Shown: positions 8,088 through 15,731 of the stretch, piece by piece
Numbering within the stretch: the stretch's first letter is position 1
Layout of the letters: each line of letters begins with the position of its first letter
Source: Synergistaceae bacterium
Lineage (GTDB): Bacteria > Synergistota > Synergistia > Synergistales > Aminobacteriaceae
Assembly (NCBI GenBank): GCA_017443985.1
Contig: JAFSXR010000037.1
Location: 25,552-89,551 of the forward strand
DNA length: 64,000 bases
Direction: 5' to 3'
Made by a program: the position numbers and the translations under genes
The notes under the pieces: generated by a model
Told to the model about the DNA's origin: nothing
The model's input: only the letters and a program-made list of their open reading frames with translations
Databases searched by the model: none

Positions 8088-9344
8088 TTAATCGCGCCCT
8101 AAAATATATTTCACAGCATCGCTCATAGAAATATTAACCTGCGAGCCGCTGCGCATGTCCTTTATAGAAACTGCATTGTTAGCTATTTCGTCAGCTCCGA
8201 TTATGCACGCAAATTTACAAGCTCCCGCAATTTTCATTTGAGCCTTGAAACTTTTTCCGGCTGTATCGCAGGCCGAAGCAATTTTATTTTTTCTGAGTTC
8301 GTATGTAAGAATCTGCGCCGCTCCTCTCGCGTCATCGTCAAGCGCGGCAACGTAGACTTCTGTTTTCGGCATCTCTCCAAAATCACAGCCTTGTTCTTCC
8401 ATGACTAACATAACTCTGTCAAGACCGCAGGCAAATCCAACTCCGGGAATTTTTGCGCCGCCTACCGCGCTTGATAAATTATCGTAACGCCCTCCGCCTG
8501 CCACAGCGTTCTGAGCTCCCAAAGCACCCGATAAAATTTCATATGCCGTCTTTGTATAATAATCAAGTCCGCGAACGAGCCTTTTATTAAGCGTATAAGT
8601 GAAGCCTAAACGCTCAAGCCCTGCTCTGACTTCGGCGAAATGTTCTTTACATTCATCGCACAGCGAGTCATAAATGTCCGGCGCGCCGTCCGCAACATGT
8701 CCGCATGATGGATTTTTGCAGTCTAAAATTCTTAAAGGATTTCTTTCGAGGCGCGTCAGGCAAGTTTCGCATAATTCATCTTTATGGCTATCGAAATATT
8801 CAATTAATTTTTGACGGTAAACGGGGCGGCATTTTTCACAGCCTACGGAATTTATGACGACCTCCAGATTTTTTAGGCCGAGCCTCCTGAAAATTTCTAT
8901 CGAGAGCGCGATAACTTCAACGTCGGCCATAGCACCAGCAATTCCCAAGCACTCCGCGTCAATCTGATAAAACTGACGGTAGCGTCCTTTCTGCGGTCTC
9001 TCGTGTCTGAACATAGGCCCCCAGTTCCAGAGCTTTGCGCTTGCGCCTTGAACGCATAAATTATTTTCTATTGCCGCCCTCATAACTCCGGCTGTAGCTT
9101 CCGGTCTAAGAGTTATGCTCCGGCCTCCTCTGTCCTCAAACGTATACATTTCTTTTTCTACTATGTCCGTAGTTTCTCCCACGCCGCGCGAAAATAATTC
9201 AGTGTGTTCAAAAATAGGCAGGTGAATTTCGCTGAAGCCGAAGTCTCTCATAGTTTGTGAGGCTGTATTAATAATATATGACCATTTCCAAGACTCGGCG
9301 GGTAAAATATCGCGAGTCCCTCTCGGTGCGCTTATCGCTGCCAT
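8088..9344 (-). CDS. hisS: Histidyl-tRNA synthetase
   Basis: A 418-aa class II synthetase charging tRNA-His. Motif 2 lies around FRHERPQKGRYRQFYQ, and the histidine-specific signatures GLDYYTKTAYEI and GGGRYDNL follow, then motif 3 GVGFACGLDRVMLV. The C-terminal anticodon-binding domain (about residues 325-418) is complete. GGAGATGA precedes the ATG. It converges on nikR with only 3 nt between stop codons. Confidence 0.96.
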   Translation of the reverse strand: MAAISAPRGTRDILPAESWKWSYIINTASQTMRDFGFSEIHLPIFEHTELFSRGVGETTDIVEKEMYTFEDRGGRSITLRPEATAGVMRAAIENNLCVQGASAKLWNWGPMFRHERPQKGRYRQFYQIDAECLGIAGAMADVEVIALSIEIFRRLGLKNLEVVINSVGCEKCRPVYRQKLIEYFDSHKDELCETCLTRLERNPLRILDCKNPSCGHVADGAPDIYDSLCDECKEHFAEVRAGLERLGFTYTLNKRLVRGLDYYTKTAYEILSGALGAQNAVAGGGRYDNLSSAVGGAKIPGVGFACGLDRVMLVMEEQGCDFGEMPKTEVYVAALDDDARGAAQILTYELRKNKIASACDTAGKSFKAQMKIAGACKFACIIGADEIANNAVSIKDMRSGSQVNISMSDAVKYILGRD

Positions 9345-9382
9345 TTATAAATCATCTCCATAAAAAAATAAATAAAAAATAT

Positions 9383-9388
9383 TATAAT
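9383..9388 (+). promoter_or_regulatory. -10 box of the pilB/gspE-type ATPase gene
   Basis: TATAAT in the 81-bp hisS/ATPase divergent spacer, 38 nt before the TTG start. No clear -35. Confidence 0.5.
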
Positions 9389-9425
9389 TCATGTTAAGAA
9401 AATTTTTTGACAAGGTGATTTTATT

Positions 9426-11114
9426 TTGCAGGATTTTTTTCTAAAGTCGCGTAAAAGATTCGGGGAGATCTTGCGCGAATATGATTTAGTTACTCAAGAC
9501 CAGCTTGGTAACGCTTTGAAGATTCAAAAAACTTCAGATAAGAGGATCGGTGAAATTCTTGTATCAATAAACGCCATGACACGCACTCAAGTTGCGGAGA
9601 CTTTAGCCGTACAGCTTGAGCTTCAGTTTATACAGCTTGACCGCTATCAAGCGAAACCCGACGCTATAAAATTAGTTCCCCGAAATATCGCCGAGAGATT
9701 AAATTTAATTCCTCTTCAGCTTGACGATGACGATACTTTATTAATAACTATGGCTGACCCGTTAGACCTTCCAGCGCAGGACGAAATAAAATTATTAACG
9801 GGGCATAATTTGAGGGCAGCAGTGTCCGGGAGCGACGACATATCGAGAAATTTGCAGAGAATTTATGATTTCACCGCGAACATGGAGGGTATTTTAGCCG
9901 CCAGCGATATGACCGACGGCACGGAAGCATATACGACTCTTTCAGCTACGACTGTTGTTGCCGGGCCCGATGACGCGCCTTTAATCGAACTTGTCAACGA
10001 TATGATACAGCAGGCAGTGAAAGAAGAAGCCTCCGACATTCACATAGAAGCCTACGAGCAGATGAGCCGCTTCAGATTTCGCGTTGACGGAAATTTATAC
10101 GTCCATTTTGAATATCCTTCGAGCCTTCACCCGTCCGTAATATCGCGCATAAAAATCATGGCTGGCATGGATATTTCAGAAAAAAGAAAACCGCAGGACG
10201 GGCGTATCTTGACGGTCGTTGACGGAAAACATATAGACCTGCGCGTCTCTTCGCTGCCCACGATGAGCGGAGAGAAAGTCGTCATGAGAATTTTGGATAG
10301 GGACCACGCCGCCGTTGAACTCGAACAGCTTGGCTTTGATGAAGACGACATGGAATATATAAATAAATTCTGCGAGATGCCATGGGGAATTTTGCTCGCT
10401 ACAGGCCCGACGGGTTCAGGAAAATCTACGACGCTTTATTCAATGTTGAAACGTATCAGCAATCCCGACATTAATATAATTACGGTCGAGGATCCCGTAG
10501 AATTTTATATTCCCGGGATAAATCAGGTGAACGTCAATGAAAAAGCAGGACTGACTTTTGACGCGGCTCTGCGCTCAATTTTAAGACAGGATCCGGATAA
10601 AATCATGATAGGAGAAATCAGAGACAGCGACACGGCACAAATAGCAATACGTTCGGCACTCACGGGGCATTTTGTTTTATCGACGCTTCACACTAATGAC
10701 GCTCCGAGCGCAGCGACAAGAATTATTGACATGGGGATTCAGCCGTTTTTGCTTTCCGCTTCGCTTTCGGGAGTAATTGCACAAAGGCTCGTGAGATGTT
10801 TATGTCCTCATTGCAAAGAAGAATATGAACTTGACGAAAAGACTTGTGAAAAAATCGAAGTTCCGACCGGCTCACACGCTTTCAGGCCCGTAGGCTGTCA
10901 GCATTGCCGCAACGGTTACAGGGGCAGGCGCGGAATATATGAAATCATGTTTGTAGATGACGACCTGCGGGAAATGATTTTGAAAGGCGCGGATAATATT
11001 GAATTAAGAGAAGCGGCTATAAAGCACGGAATGAAAACTTTACGGCGTGCAGGAATTAACGCGGCTCTTCACGGAGTTACTTCGCTTGAGGAAGTTTTGA
11101 CGACTACAATTTAG
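9426..11114 (+). CDS. Type II secretion / type IV pilus assembly ATPase (GspE/PilB family)
   Basis: A 562-aa secretion ATPase with a TTG start and AAGGTG 8 nt upstream. Residues 10-140 are the GspE N-terminal domain. The motor domain has Walker A GPTGSGKST (near 328), the Walker B region DKIMIGEIRD (near 390) and the His box LSTLHTND. Two CxxC pairs (CPHC near 460 and CQHC near 491) form the zinc subdomain typical of GspE/PilB. No pilC/gspF, pilin or secretin gene lies nearby, so its apparatus must be encoded elsewhere. Confidence 0.93.
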   Translation: MQDFFLKSRKRFGEILREYDLVTQDQLGNALKIQKTSDKRIGEILVSINAMTRTQVAETLAVQLELQFIQLDRYQAKPDAIKLVPRNIAERLNLIPLQLDDDDTLLITMADPLDLPAQDEIKLLTGHNLRAAVSGSDDISRNLQRIYDFTANMEGILAASDMTDGTEAYTTLSATTVVAGPDDAPLIELVNDMIQQAVKEEASDIHIEAYEQMSRFRFRVDGNLYVHFEYPSSLHPSVISRIKIMAGMDISEKRKPQDGRILTVVDGKHIDLRVSSLPTMSGEKVVMRILDRDHAAVELEQLGFDEDDMEYINKFCEMPWGILLATGPTGSGKSTTLYSMLKRISNPDINIITVEDPVEFYIPGINQVNVNEKAGLTFDAALRSILRQDPDKIMIGEIRDSDTAQIAIRSALTGHFVLSTLHTNDAPSAATRIIDMGIQPFLLSASLSGVIAQRLVRCLCPHCKEEYELDEKTCEKIEVPTGSHAFRPVGCQHCRNGYRGRRGIYEIMFVDDDLREMILKGADNIELREAAIKHGMKTLRRAGINAALHGVTSLEEVLTTTI

Positions 11115-11116
11115 TG

Positions 11117-11122
11117 TATAAT
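11117..11122 (+). promoter_or_regulatory. Promoter-like -10 box facing the small ORF at 11.2-11.3 kb
   Basis: TATAAT immediately after the ATPase stop codon, with TTGACG at 11097-11102 (14-bp spacer, short). A transcript from here would run antisense through the 3' end of the small minus-strand gene. Strength is uncertain because of the spacer. Confidence 0.4.
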
Positions 11123-11125
11123 AAA

Positions 11126-11148
11126 GCCGTCCGGTAGAGGTCGGACGT
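11126..11148. terminator. GC-rich hairpin downstream of the ATPase gene
   Basis: CGTCCG-GTAGAGGT-CGGACG. The flanking T-runs are weak on both strands, so direction is ambiguous. It could end the ATPase transcript or act as the 5' or 3' structure of RNAs of the small-ORF locus. Confidence 0.45.
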
Positions 11149-11217
11149 TCACAATAAAAATAAAATGAAAACTCACTGAAGAGGGGCTGCTCTCCCCACC
11201 TCAGATAAGTTTACATT

Positions 11218-11334
11218 CTAAGGTTGGAAGTTATGTGTCTTTATGGTGCGGATCAAGTCCGCTAGTGCTCGTGTCAAGTCAGTGATGGCTTTTACGAGCT
11301 TTATTTTTAAGTAAAGCATGACCATATCTTTCAC
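11218..11334 (-). CDS. Small basic peptide, 38 aa, unknown function (candidate type I toxin-like)
   Basis: GTG start at 11334 with a very strong Shine-Dalgarno (AGGGAGGTGG, about 5 nt spacing). The 38-residue product is an amphipathic helix rich in K, L and I, opening MKDMVMLYLKIKLVKAI. The upstream leader (11335-11440) holds three hairpins and a TGATAGAAT extended -10. Downstream, CTGAGGTGGGG pairs with CCCCTCTTCAG (11168-11206), followed by T-rich DNA, as a terminator. The leader shares the ACACGG...CCGTRTAG layout with the two small-ORF modules at 29.35-29.98 kb. Function is unknown; the compact architecture resembles type I toxin loci. Confidence 0.6.
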   Translation of the reverse strand: MKDMVMLYLKIKLVKAITDLTRALADLIRTIKTHNFQP

Positions 11335-11445
11335 GTTACCACCTCCCTTGATCCTGAAATTTTTTCAGGCTACGGAGGCGGTGTCCCCCGTGTGAGCCTC
11401 ATTCTGAAAAATTCAGAATGCCTCTCCTAGTAGCTAATTCTATCA
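11335..11445 (-). promoter_or_regulatory. Promoter and structured leader of the 38-aa ORF
   Basis: Minus strand, in order: TGATAGAAT; hairpin CATTCTGA-attt-TCAGAATG; hairpin AGGCT...AGCCT enclosing ACGG...CCGT; hairpin CCTGAAA-aaa-TTTCAGG; Shine-Dalgarno. Such dense structure before a 38-codon gene implies post-transcriptional control. Confidence 0.55.
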
Positions 11446-11462
11446 TTAAAGGAGTTTTTATT

Positions 11463-12041
11463 ATGGCACGTAAAAAAAATATAACGCTCGAAGACCTCGC
11501 GGCACTTGGCCCGAAAAAAATTATTTTATTAATCATAGCGGCGGCTGTAATTTATTTTGCCGGCGGAGATTTATCTTTATTTAATGACAACGGCGCGGAG
11601 CAGGATAATTCCGGCTTAATTCAGGGCATCGTCGTGCGCGCTGTTGACGGAGACACGGCAGTTATAAGAGTAAACGGCGAGGACAGGCGCGTTAGATTTT
11701 TAGGTGTTGACACTCCTGAGACCGTTCACCCGACAAAAGGAGTTCAGCCCTACGGAAAAGAAGCAAGCAACTTTACAAAAGAGTCTCTCAACGGGCGGCA
11801 GGTGTGGCTTGAGTATGACAAGTCGCCGCAGGACAGATATAACAGACATCTCGCCTATATATGGCTCTCGAAGCCTAAGGCAATCAATAACGAGACAATA
11901 CGGCGCGAAATGTTCAACGCTAAATTATTGGCCGGAGGCTATGCAAAAGTTTTGATAATAAAGCCTAATAATAAATACGAAAAAATTTTCAAAGAAATTC
12001 AAAACGAAGCGAAAAGCTCAAAATTAGGAATGTGGCAATAA
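11463..12041 (+). CDS. Membrane-anchored thermonuclease (SNase family)
   Basis: I start at ATG 11463 (AAAGGAG upstream), giving 192 aa. A membrane anchor at residues 20-36 (IILLIIAAAVIYFAGG) precedes an SNase domain (about 58-192). The catalytic set of staphylococcal nuclease is visible: arginine and glutamate in RVRFLGVDTPE, calcium-type aspartates in AVDGDT and GVDTPE, and the second arginine in DRYNRHLAYIW. It should cleave DNA/RNA outside the cytoplasmic membrane. An upstream in-frame ATG at 11418 lacks a ribosome site. Confidence 0.88.
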   Translation: MARKKNITLEDLAALGPKKIILLIIAAAVIYFAGGDLSLFNDNGAEQDNSGLIQGIVVRAVDGDTAVIRVNGEDRRVRFLGVDTPETVHPTKGVQPYGKEASNFTKESLNGRQVWLEYDKSPQDRYNRHLAYIWLSKPKAINNETIRREMFNAKLLAGGYAKVLIIKPNNKYEKIFKEIQNEAKSSKLGMWQ

Positions 12042-12044
12042 AAA

Positions 12045-12075
12045 AGAGAGGGGCAAAAATTTTCTGCTCCTCTCT
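12045..12075. terminator. Bidirectional terminator between nuclease and rodZ-like genes
   Basis: AGAGAGGGGC and GCTCCTCTCT form a stem flanked by A-run and T-run, so it can end both converging transcripts. Confidence 0.85.
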
Positions 12076-12082
12076 TAATTTT

Positions 12083-12943
12083 TTATTTTATTTTTCTGTA
12101 ATTCCCGTCGGGGCTGTAGGTGTAAGTCTCAGCTTTTTTAGCTCTCGGGTTCACGACCCCTAAGTCCTCGCCGTTGAGAATTACCTGCGCCGCCGTAGGC
12201 CGTCCGAACAAGACTCTCGCAGTCTCTTTCAAATCCCAGCGCATGACCTCGCCGCGCTTCAGCGTCCTGCGGTAAACTGGAGCAGAGTCTCCGAACGACA
12301 CGCTAAGCCAGACATCATTCACCGCGTGAATTTCAAGCGAAGGAGTTATTTCCGGCTCCGGTTCCGGCTCTTCTGAAACTAAAACATCGTCAGAAAGCTC
12401 TACGTTTTCAAAGACAGCTTCGTTTATATCAATGTCGTTTGATAAAGTTTCCTGCGTTATTGTATTCTCGCCGTTACCGGAAAAACTGAAGAATTTTAGA
12501 TTTTTGAGATCTATTCCGCCGCTGTTTAATGCGTACCAGACATATATTCCCGTTCCTATTAACGCCGCAATCAGGACAATAAACAAGCCTAAATGTGAAG
12601 CTGCCTTAAAGCCTTCGGGCATTGATGAGCCGTTGCCCAAAACATTGCCGACAGCCGCGTGGTCTTTTCTGTAGCTTGACTTGCTGTGCTCCGTGCGGTC
12701 AATCAGCGCGTTGAAATCGTCAAGCAGATCCTCCGCGCCTATAACTTTTAAGTAAGTCCGTATAAAGCCCTTGATGTAAACAGGCTCAGGGAAGTCCGTA
12801 TAGTCTCCTTCTTCAATTCCGCGAAGATACTCCGGCCTGATTCTGGTTCTGTCGAAAACTGTTTCGAGTGTTATTCCGGCGTTCTCGCGGCGTTCTGTTA
12901 CAACGCGCCCAAGCTCCTTGAGTGCTTCATTACGGTCGGTCAA
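12083..12943 (-). CDS. rodZ: RodZ-like cytoskeletal/cell-shape protein (HTH, TM, DUF4115)
   Basis: 286 aa with the RodZ layout: an N-terminal HTH_25 domain (residues 8-85, with ITLETVFDRTRIRPEYLRGIEEG), a linker, one membrane helix (about 118-138, GLFIVLIAALIGTGIYVWY), a Glu/Asp-rich periplasmic linker, and a C-terminal DUF4115 domain (about 200-286). RodZ links MreB filaments to the cell-wall elongation machinery. The start overlaps the rpe end by 14 nt. It is the last gene of the operon that starts near 17753. Confidence 0.85.
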   Translation of the reverse strand: MTDRNEALKELGRVVTERRENAGITLETVFDRTRIRPEYLRGIEEGDYTDFPEPVYIKGFIRTYLKVIGAEDLLDDFNALIDRTEHSKSSYRKDHAAVGNVLGNGSSMPEGFKAASHLGLFIVLIAALIGTGIYVWYALNSGGIDLKNLKFFSFSGNGENTITQETLSNDIDINEAVFENVELSDDVLVSEEPEPEPEITPSLEIHAVNDVWLSVSFGDSAPVYRRTLKRGEVMRWDLKETARVLFGRPTAAQVILNGEDLGVVNPRAKKAETYTYSPDGNYRKIK

Positions 12944-13622
12944 AATTTTTCATAGCCTCCTCAATATTTTTTCTTGCGTTAATGAGCCATCTCTCCGGGT
13001 CATTGCTGTTAAACAGAGAACTGCCTGCAACAATGACATCACAGCCGGCTAGGGCTATTTCAGCAATGTTATTTTCGTTTATGCCGCCGTCAATTTCAAT
13101 AAGGTAATGATATTTTTTTGCCTCGCGGAGACTCACAAGCTCGCGGACTTTATTTAATGAGCTTGGAATAAATTTCTGCGCCCCGAAGCCCGGCGTTACC
13201 GACATAATTAAAATTAAATCTGCAATTTCGAGAACGCTCTCGTCAATGCTTGAAATTTTTGTCGGCGGACAAATTGAAATTCCTGCTTTAAGCCCTGCGC
13301 TTTTTATTTTATTCAATGAAGCGTGAAGCAGATGCCCTTCTGTCTCGGCGTGTATCGTGATCGATGAAGAATTTTTATTCATGAACAGAGGCAGAATTAC
13401 ATCAAGGCTGTCAATCATTAAATGCGTATCGATAAAAGCGTCAGGATATTTTTTTCTGAGAGCGTCAACAAAATGCGGGCCGAACGATAAATTTTTTACA
13501 AAATGCCCGTCCATAATATCAAAGTGAAGCCAGTCGAACTGATTTTTCATCGCGTCAACAGACCCGGCAATGTTCAAAGGGTCCGCGCCAAAAAGCGATG
13601 GTGCTAAAAATATTTTTCTCAT
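12930..13622 (-). CDS. rpe: Ribulose-phosphate 3-epimerase
   Basis: A 230-aa TIM-barrel enzyme of the pentose phosphate pathway. The metal ligands are in LHFDIMDGHFV and DTHLMI; MSVTPGFGAQKF and EIDGGI are the phosphate-binding and catalytic loops. AAAGGGG precedes the start. It sits in the conserved cell-wall/translation operon downstream of the PASTA gene, a gene order also seen in Firmicutes. Confidence 0.95.
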   Translation of the reverse strand: MRKIFLAPSLFGADPLNIAGSVDAMKNQFDWLHFDIMDGHFVKNLSFGPHFVDALRKKYPDAFIDTHLMIDSLDVILPLFMNKNSSSITIHAETEGHLLHASLNKIKSAGLKAGISICPPTKISSIDESVLEIADLILIMSVTPGFGAQKFIPSSLNKVRELVSLREAKKYHYLIEIDGGINENNIAEIALAGCDVIVAGSSLFNSNDPERWLINARKNIEEAMKNFDRP

Positions 13623-13639
13623 AATTTTTTCCCCTTTCT

Positions 13640-13678
13640 AGTTCCTACTTCCTAACTCCTAACTCCTACCTGTTTCTA
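13640..13678. repeat. Heptamer array between the PASTA gene and rpe
   Basis: Five degenerate units on the minus strand (GTAGGAG, TTAGGAG, TTAGGAA, GTAGGAA) start 7 nt past the PASTA gene's TAG stop codon and fill most of the spacer to rpe. Confidence 0.65.
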
Positions 13679-14983
13679 CCTTTGCCTTTCCTGCCAGACA
13701 AATTCACCGCCAAGATATATACTCACGACACATTCCTGCGTATAGCTTGCGGTGGTGTTGATGTTTTCTCCGCCCTTAACCTGACGGCTCATAACCTCCC
13801 GTTTTCCGTTCGGGTCAGTGATTTCTATTCTTAGATCCATAGGCCGTGCCAGCGGCGGAACGGGATAACGGATACGCGCAGTCTTGTTTCCTACTGATGA
13901 AGCAGGCGACGAAGCAGGCGTGTTTTGCTGTGCCGTAACATTATTATTTGAAGCAGCTGAAGGAGCCGGAGCCGGTGCCGGAGTTTTTGACGGTGCTGAA
14001 GTCTGTGTGGCCCCCTCCGGTTTTGAGTTATTCTGTGCCGTTTTCGTTAAGTCGTTCAGATCGTAGTCATCGCCGATAAAAACTTCGTCCTCGCCGCCGA
14101 CCGAGACAGTAACACTGCGGTTATTATTCTGCGCCGTGTTTGCGGCTGTTTTATTTTTATCGTCCTGCGCCGTATTTTTTGAAGCCGTGTTTCTCGGAAT
14201 TGTAACAGTTCCGTTTCTTTGAGCCGTCGTTTTACTGTCAGCATCTGAAAAACCTGAGGGCCTTCGCTGTGTCGCAAGTTTGAGGGTAACTCCCTGTCCC
14301 GGCCTGACGGAAGTCCCTGCGCCCGGTTTTGTTTCGATTGCTAGACCTTCTGGCAATAACGGGCTGTAGACTCTCTCGACAGCTTGAACTTTTACTCCGC
14401 CCGTCTCAAGAATATTTCTTGCTTCGTCCTCTGTCATTCTGTTCACGTCCGGTATAGTTATATTTTCCGGCTGTGCATTGCCGGCCTGAACGAGCAGATC
14501 AATTTTACGCCCTGAATTTACGCTGGCAGGAGCCGCCGGGCTTTGAGCGATGACTGTCCCGGCCTTCGCGTTGGGCTCGCTGATTTTTATAACGTCGCCG
14601 AGCGAAAATCCCTGCGCTTTAATTTCTTCCTGAGCCTTCGCCAAAGTCTTGCCCGTAACGTCCGGGATCGCGTGAAGTTCTCCGCTCTGGCTTACCTGTA
14701 AAACGATTACCCGGCCTTGTCTTAATTCTGTCCCGGCCTGCGGAGACTGAGCTAAAACTCTTCCCTCCGGCATCGTCGAGGCAACAGGCTCAAGCTGAAC
14801 GACAAGCCCTGCGCTTTCCGCTTCAGCGACTGCCTCTGATTCAGATTTCCCGACTAACTGAGGAACTTGAGAATTATTTTCGGGCTTCAAAAAAATCGTG
14901 TAGACCGCGATCGCACCCGATGCGAAAATTGTAACGACTACCATAAATAAAACCCAAGCAATTATTCCTCCCTTGCGCCGCAT
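13676..14983 (-). CDS. Membrane-anchored PASTA-repeat protein without kinase domain
   Basis: 435 aa. A short cytoplasmic tail (MRRKGG) and one membrane helix (residues 7-32) are followed by three PASTA domains (about 37-103, 104-168 and 172-238; each has the VPxxxGxxxxEA / PxxG pattern). A low-complexity Asn/Thr/Ala/Pro linker (about 240-365) leads to a C-terminal beta-rich tail. PASTA domains bind peptidoglycan fragments and usually sit on PknB-type kinases or PBPs; here neither enzyme domain is present. It lies 3 nt after the ankyrin gene. Likely a cell-wall sensor or scaffold (inference). Confidence 0.85.
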   Translation of the reverse strand: MRRKGGIIAWVLFMVVVTIFASGAIAVYTIFLKPENNSQVPQLVGKSESEAVAEAESAGLVVQLEPVASTMPEGRVLAQSPQAGTELRQGRVIVLQVSQSGELHAIPDVTGKTLAKAQEEIKAQGFSLGDVIKISEPNAKAGTVIAQSPAAPASVNSGRKIDLLVQAGNAQPENITIPDVNRMTEDEARNILETGGVKVQAVERVYSPLLPEGLAIETKPGAGTSVRPGQGVTLKLATQRRPSGFSDADSKTTAQRNGTVTIPRNTASKNTAQDDKNKTAANTAQNNNRSVTVSVGGEDEVFIGDDYDLNDLTKTAQNNSKPEGATQTSAPSKTPAPAPAPSAASNNNVTAQQNTPASSPASSVGNKTARIRYPVPPLARPMDLRIEITDPNGKREVMSRQVKGGENINTTASYTQECVVSIYLGGEFVWQERQR

Positions 14984-14986
14984 TAA

Positions 14987-15697
14987 TCACGCCTCCTTAT
15001 TCAAAAATTTTTCGCTTAATTTTTTCAAAGCGTCAGTGCCTTGTAATTTTTCATTTTCTTTTGCATAGTCTAAAATATTTTTGCCGTCTTTATTTTTTAA
15101 GTTTATATCAGCACCGGCGTTTAATAAAGTTTCTACCATTTCGGGACCGTTCCACCGGGCCGCAAGCATGAGAGCATTATCGCCGGCATTGTTCCGCGTG
15201 TCGTCAGCTCCTGCTTCGATTAATAAATCAACGGCTTCGGGCGTTCCGAACTGTGCCGCATGTAAAAGAGCCGTCATTCCGTTGCTGTCCCGTACGTTTA
15301 CGTTTGCTCCGGCAGACAGGAGCAATTTTATAACATCAATTTTATTTTTTCGTGCCGCTCCCACAAGCGATGTCATTCCGTCGTATCTTGCCGCGTTCAC
15401 GTCAGCTCCTGCGTCGATAAGAATTTTAACGGCTTCGGGGGTGTTAGTGCCCGATGCCCAAATTAGAGGCGTGTTGCCGTCATATGAAACTAAATTTATA
15501 TCGCTTCCTGCTTTTATCAGAGCTTGTATTATATCGGGAGTCCGTCTGGCCGCCGCTATATGCAGTGCGTTCTCTCCAAATTCGTCAAGCGCATTGACAT
15601 CTATCCCGGAGTCAATCGCGCTTTGAATTTCTTGCAGAGTTCCCGTCTCGCAAAGTTCGATAAAATTCTGCTCTTTAACTTTCTTAAATGTTGCCAA
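14987..15697 (-). CDS. Cytoplasmic ankyrin-repeat protein
   Basis: 236 aa made almost wholly of ankyrin repeats: about six units of 33 residues, with repeated G(N/M)T(P/A)L and LL.AGA(D/N)(V/I)N patterns from residue 30 to 220. There is no signal peptide or membrane segment, so it is probably a cytoplasmic protein-interaction module. It lies 3 nt before the PASTA gene and 31 nt after rsmB, where PrpC phosphatase and PknB kinase genes often sit in related operons. Partner unknown. Confidence 0.88.
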   Translation of the reverse strand: MATFKKVKEQNFIELCETGTLQEIQSAIDSGIDVNALDEFGENALHIAAARRTPDIIQALIKAGSDINLVSYDGNTPLIWASGTNTPEAVKILIDAGADVNAARYDGMTSLVGAARKNKIDVIKLLLSAGANVNVRDSNGMTALLHAAQFGTPEAVDLLIEAGADDTRNNAGDNALMLAARWNGPEMVETLLNAGADINLKNKDGKNILDYAKENEKLQGTDALKKLSEKFLNKEA

Positions 15698-15699
15698 AA

Positions 15700-15731
15700 A
15701 ATTTTTCCTCCTAACTCCTGACCCCTAACTA
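15700..15731. repeat. Heptamer array at the end of rsmB
   Basis: On the minus strand, TTAGGGG-TCAGGAG-TTAGGAGG directly follows the rsmB stop codon TAG. Confidence 0.65.

Noticed and set aside
15081..15626. 181-aa plus-strand frame
   Set aside because: It is a shadow of the ankyrin gene; its periodicity merely mirrors the repeats on the coding strand.
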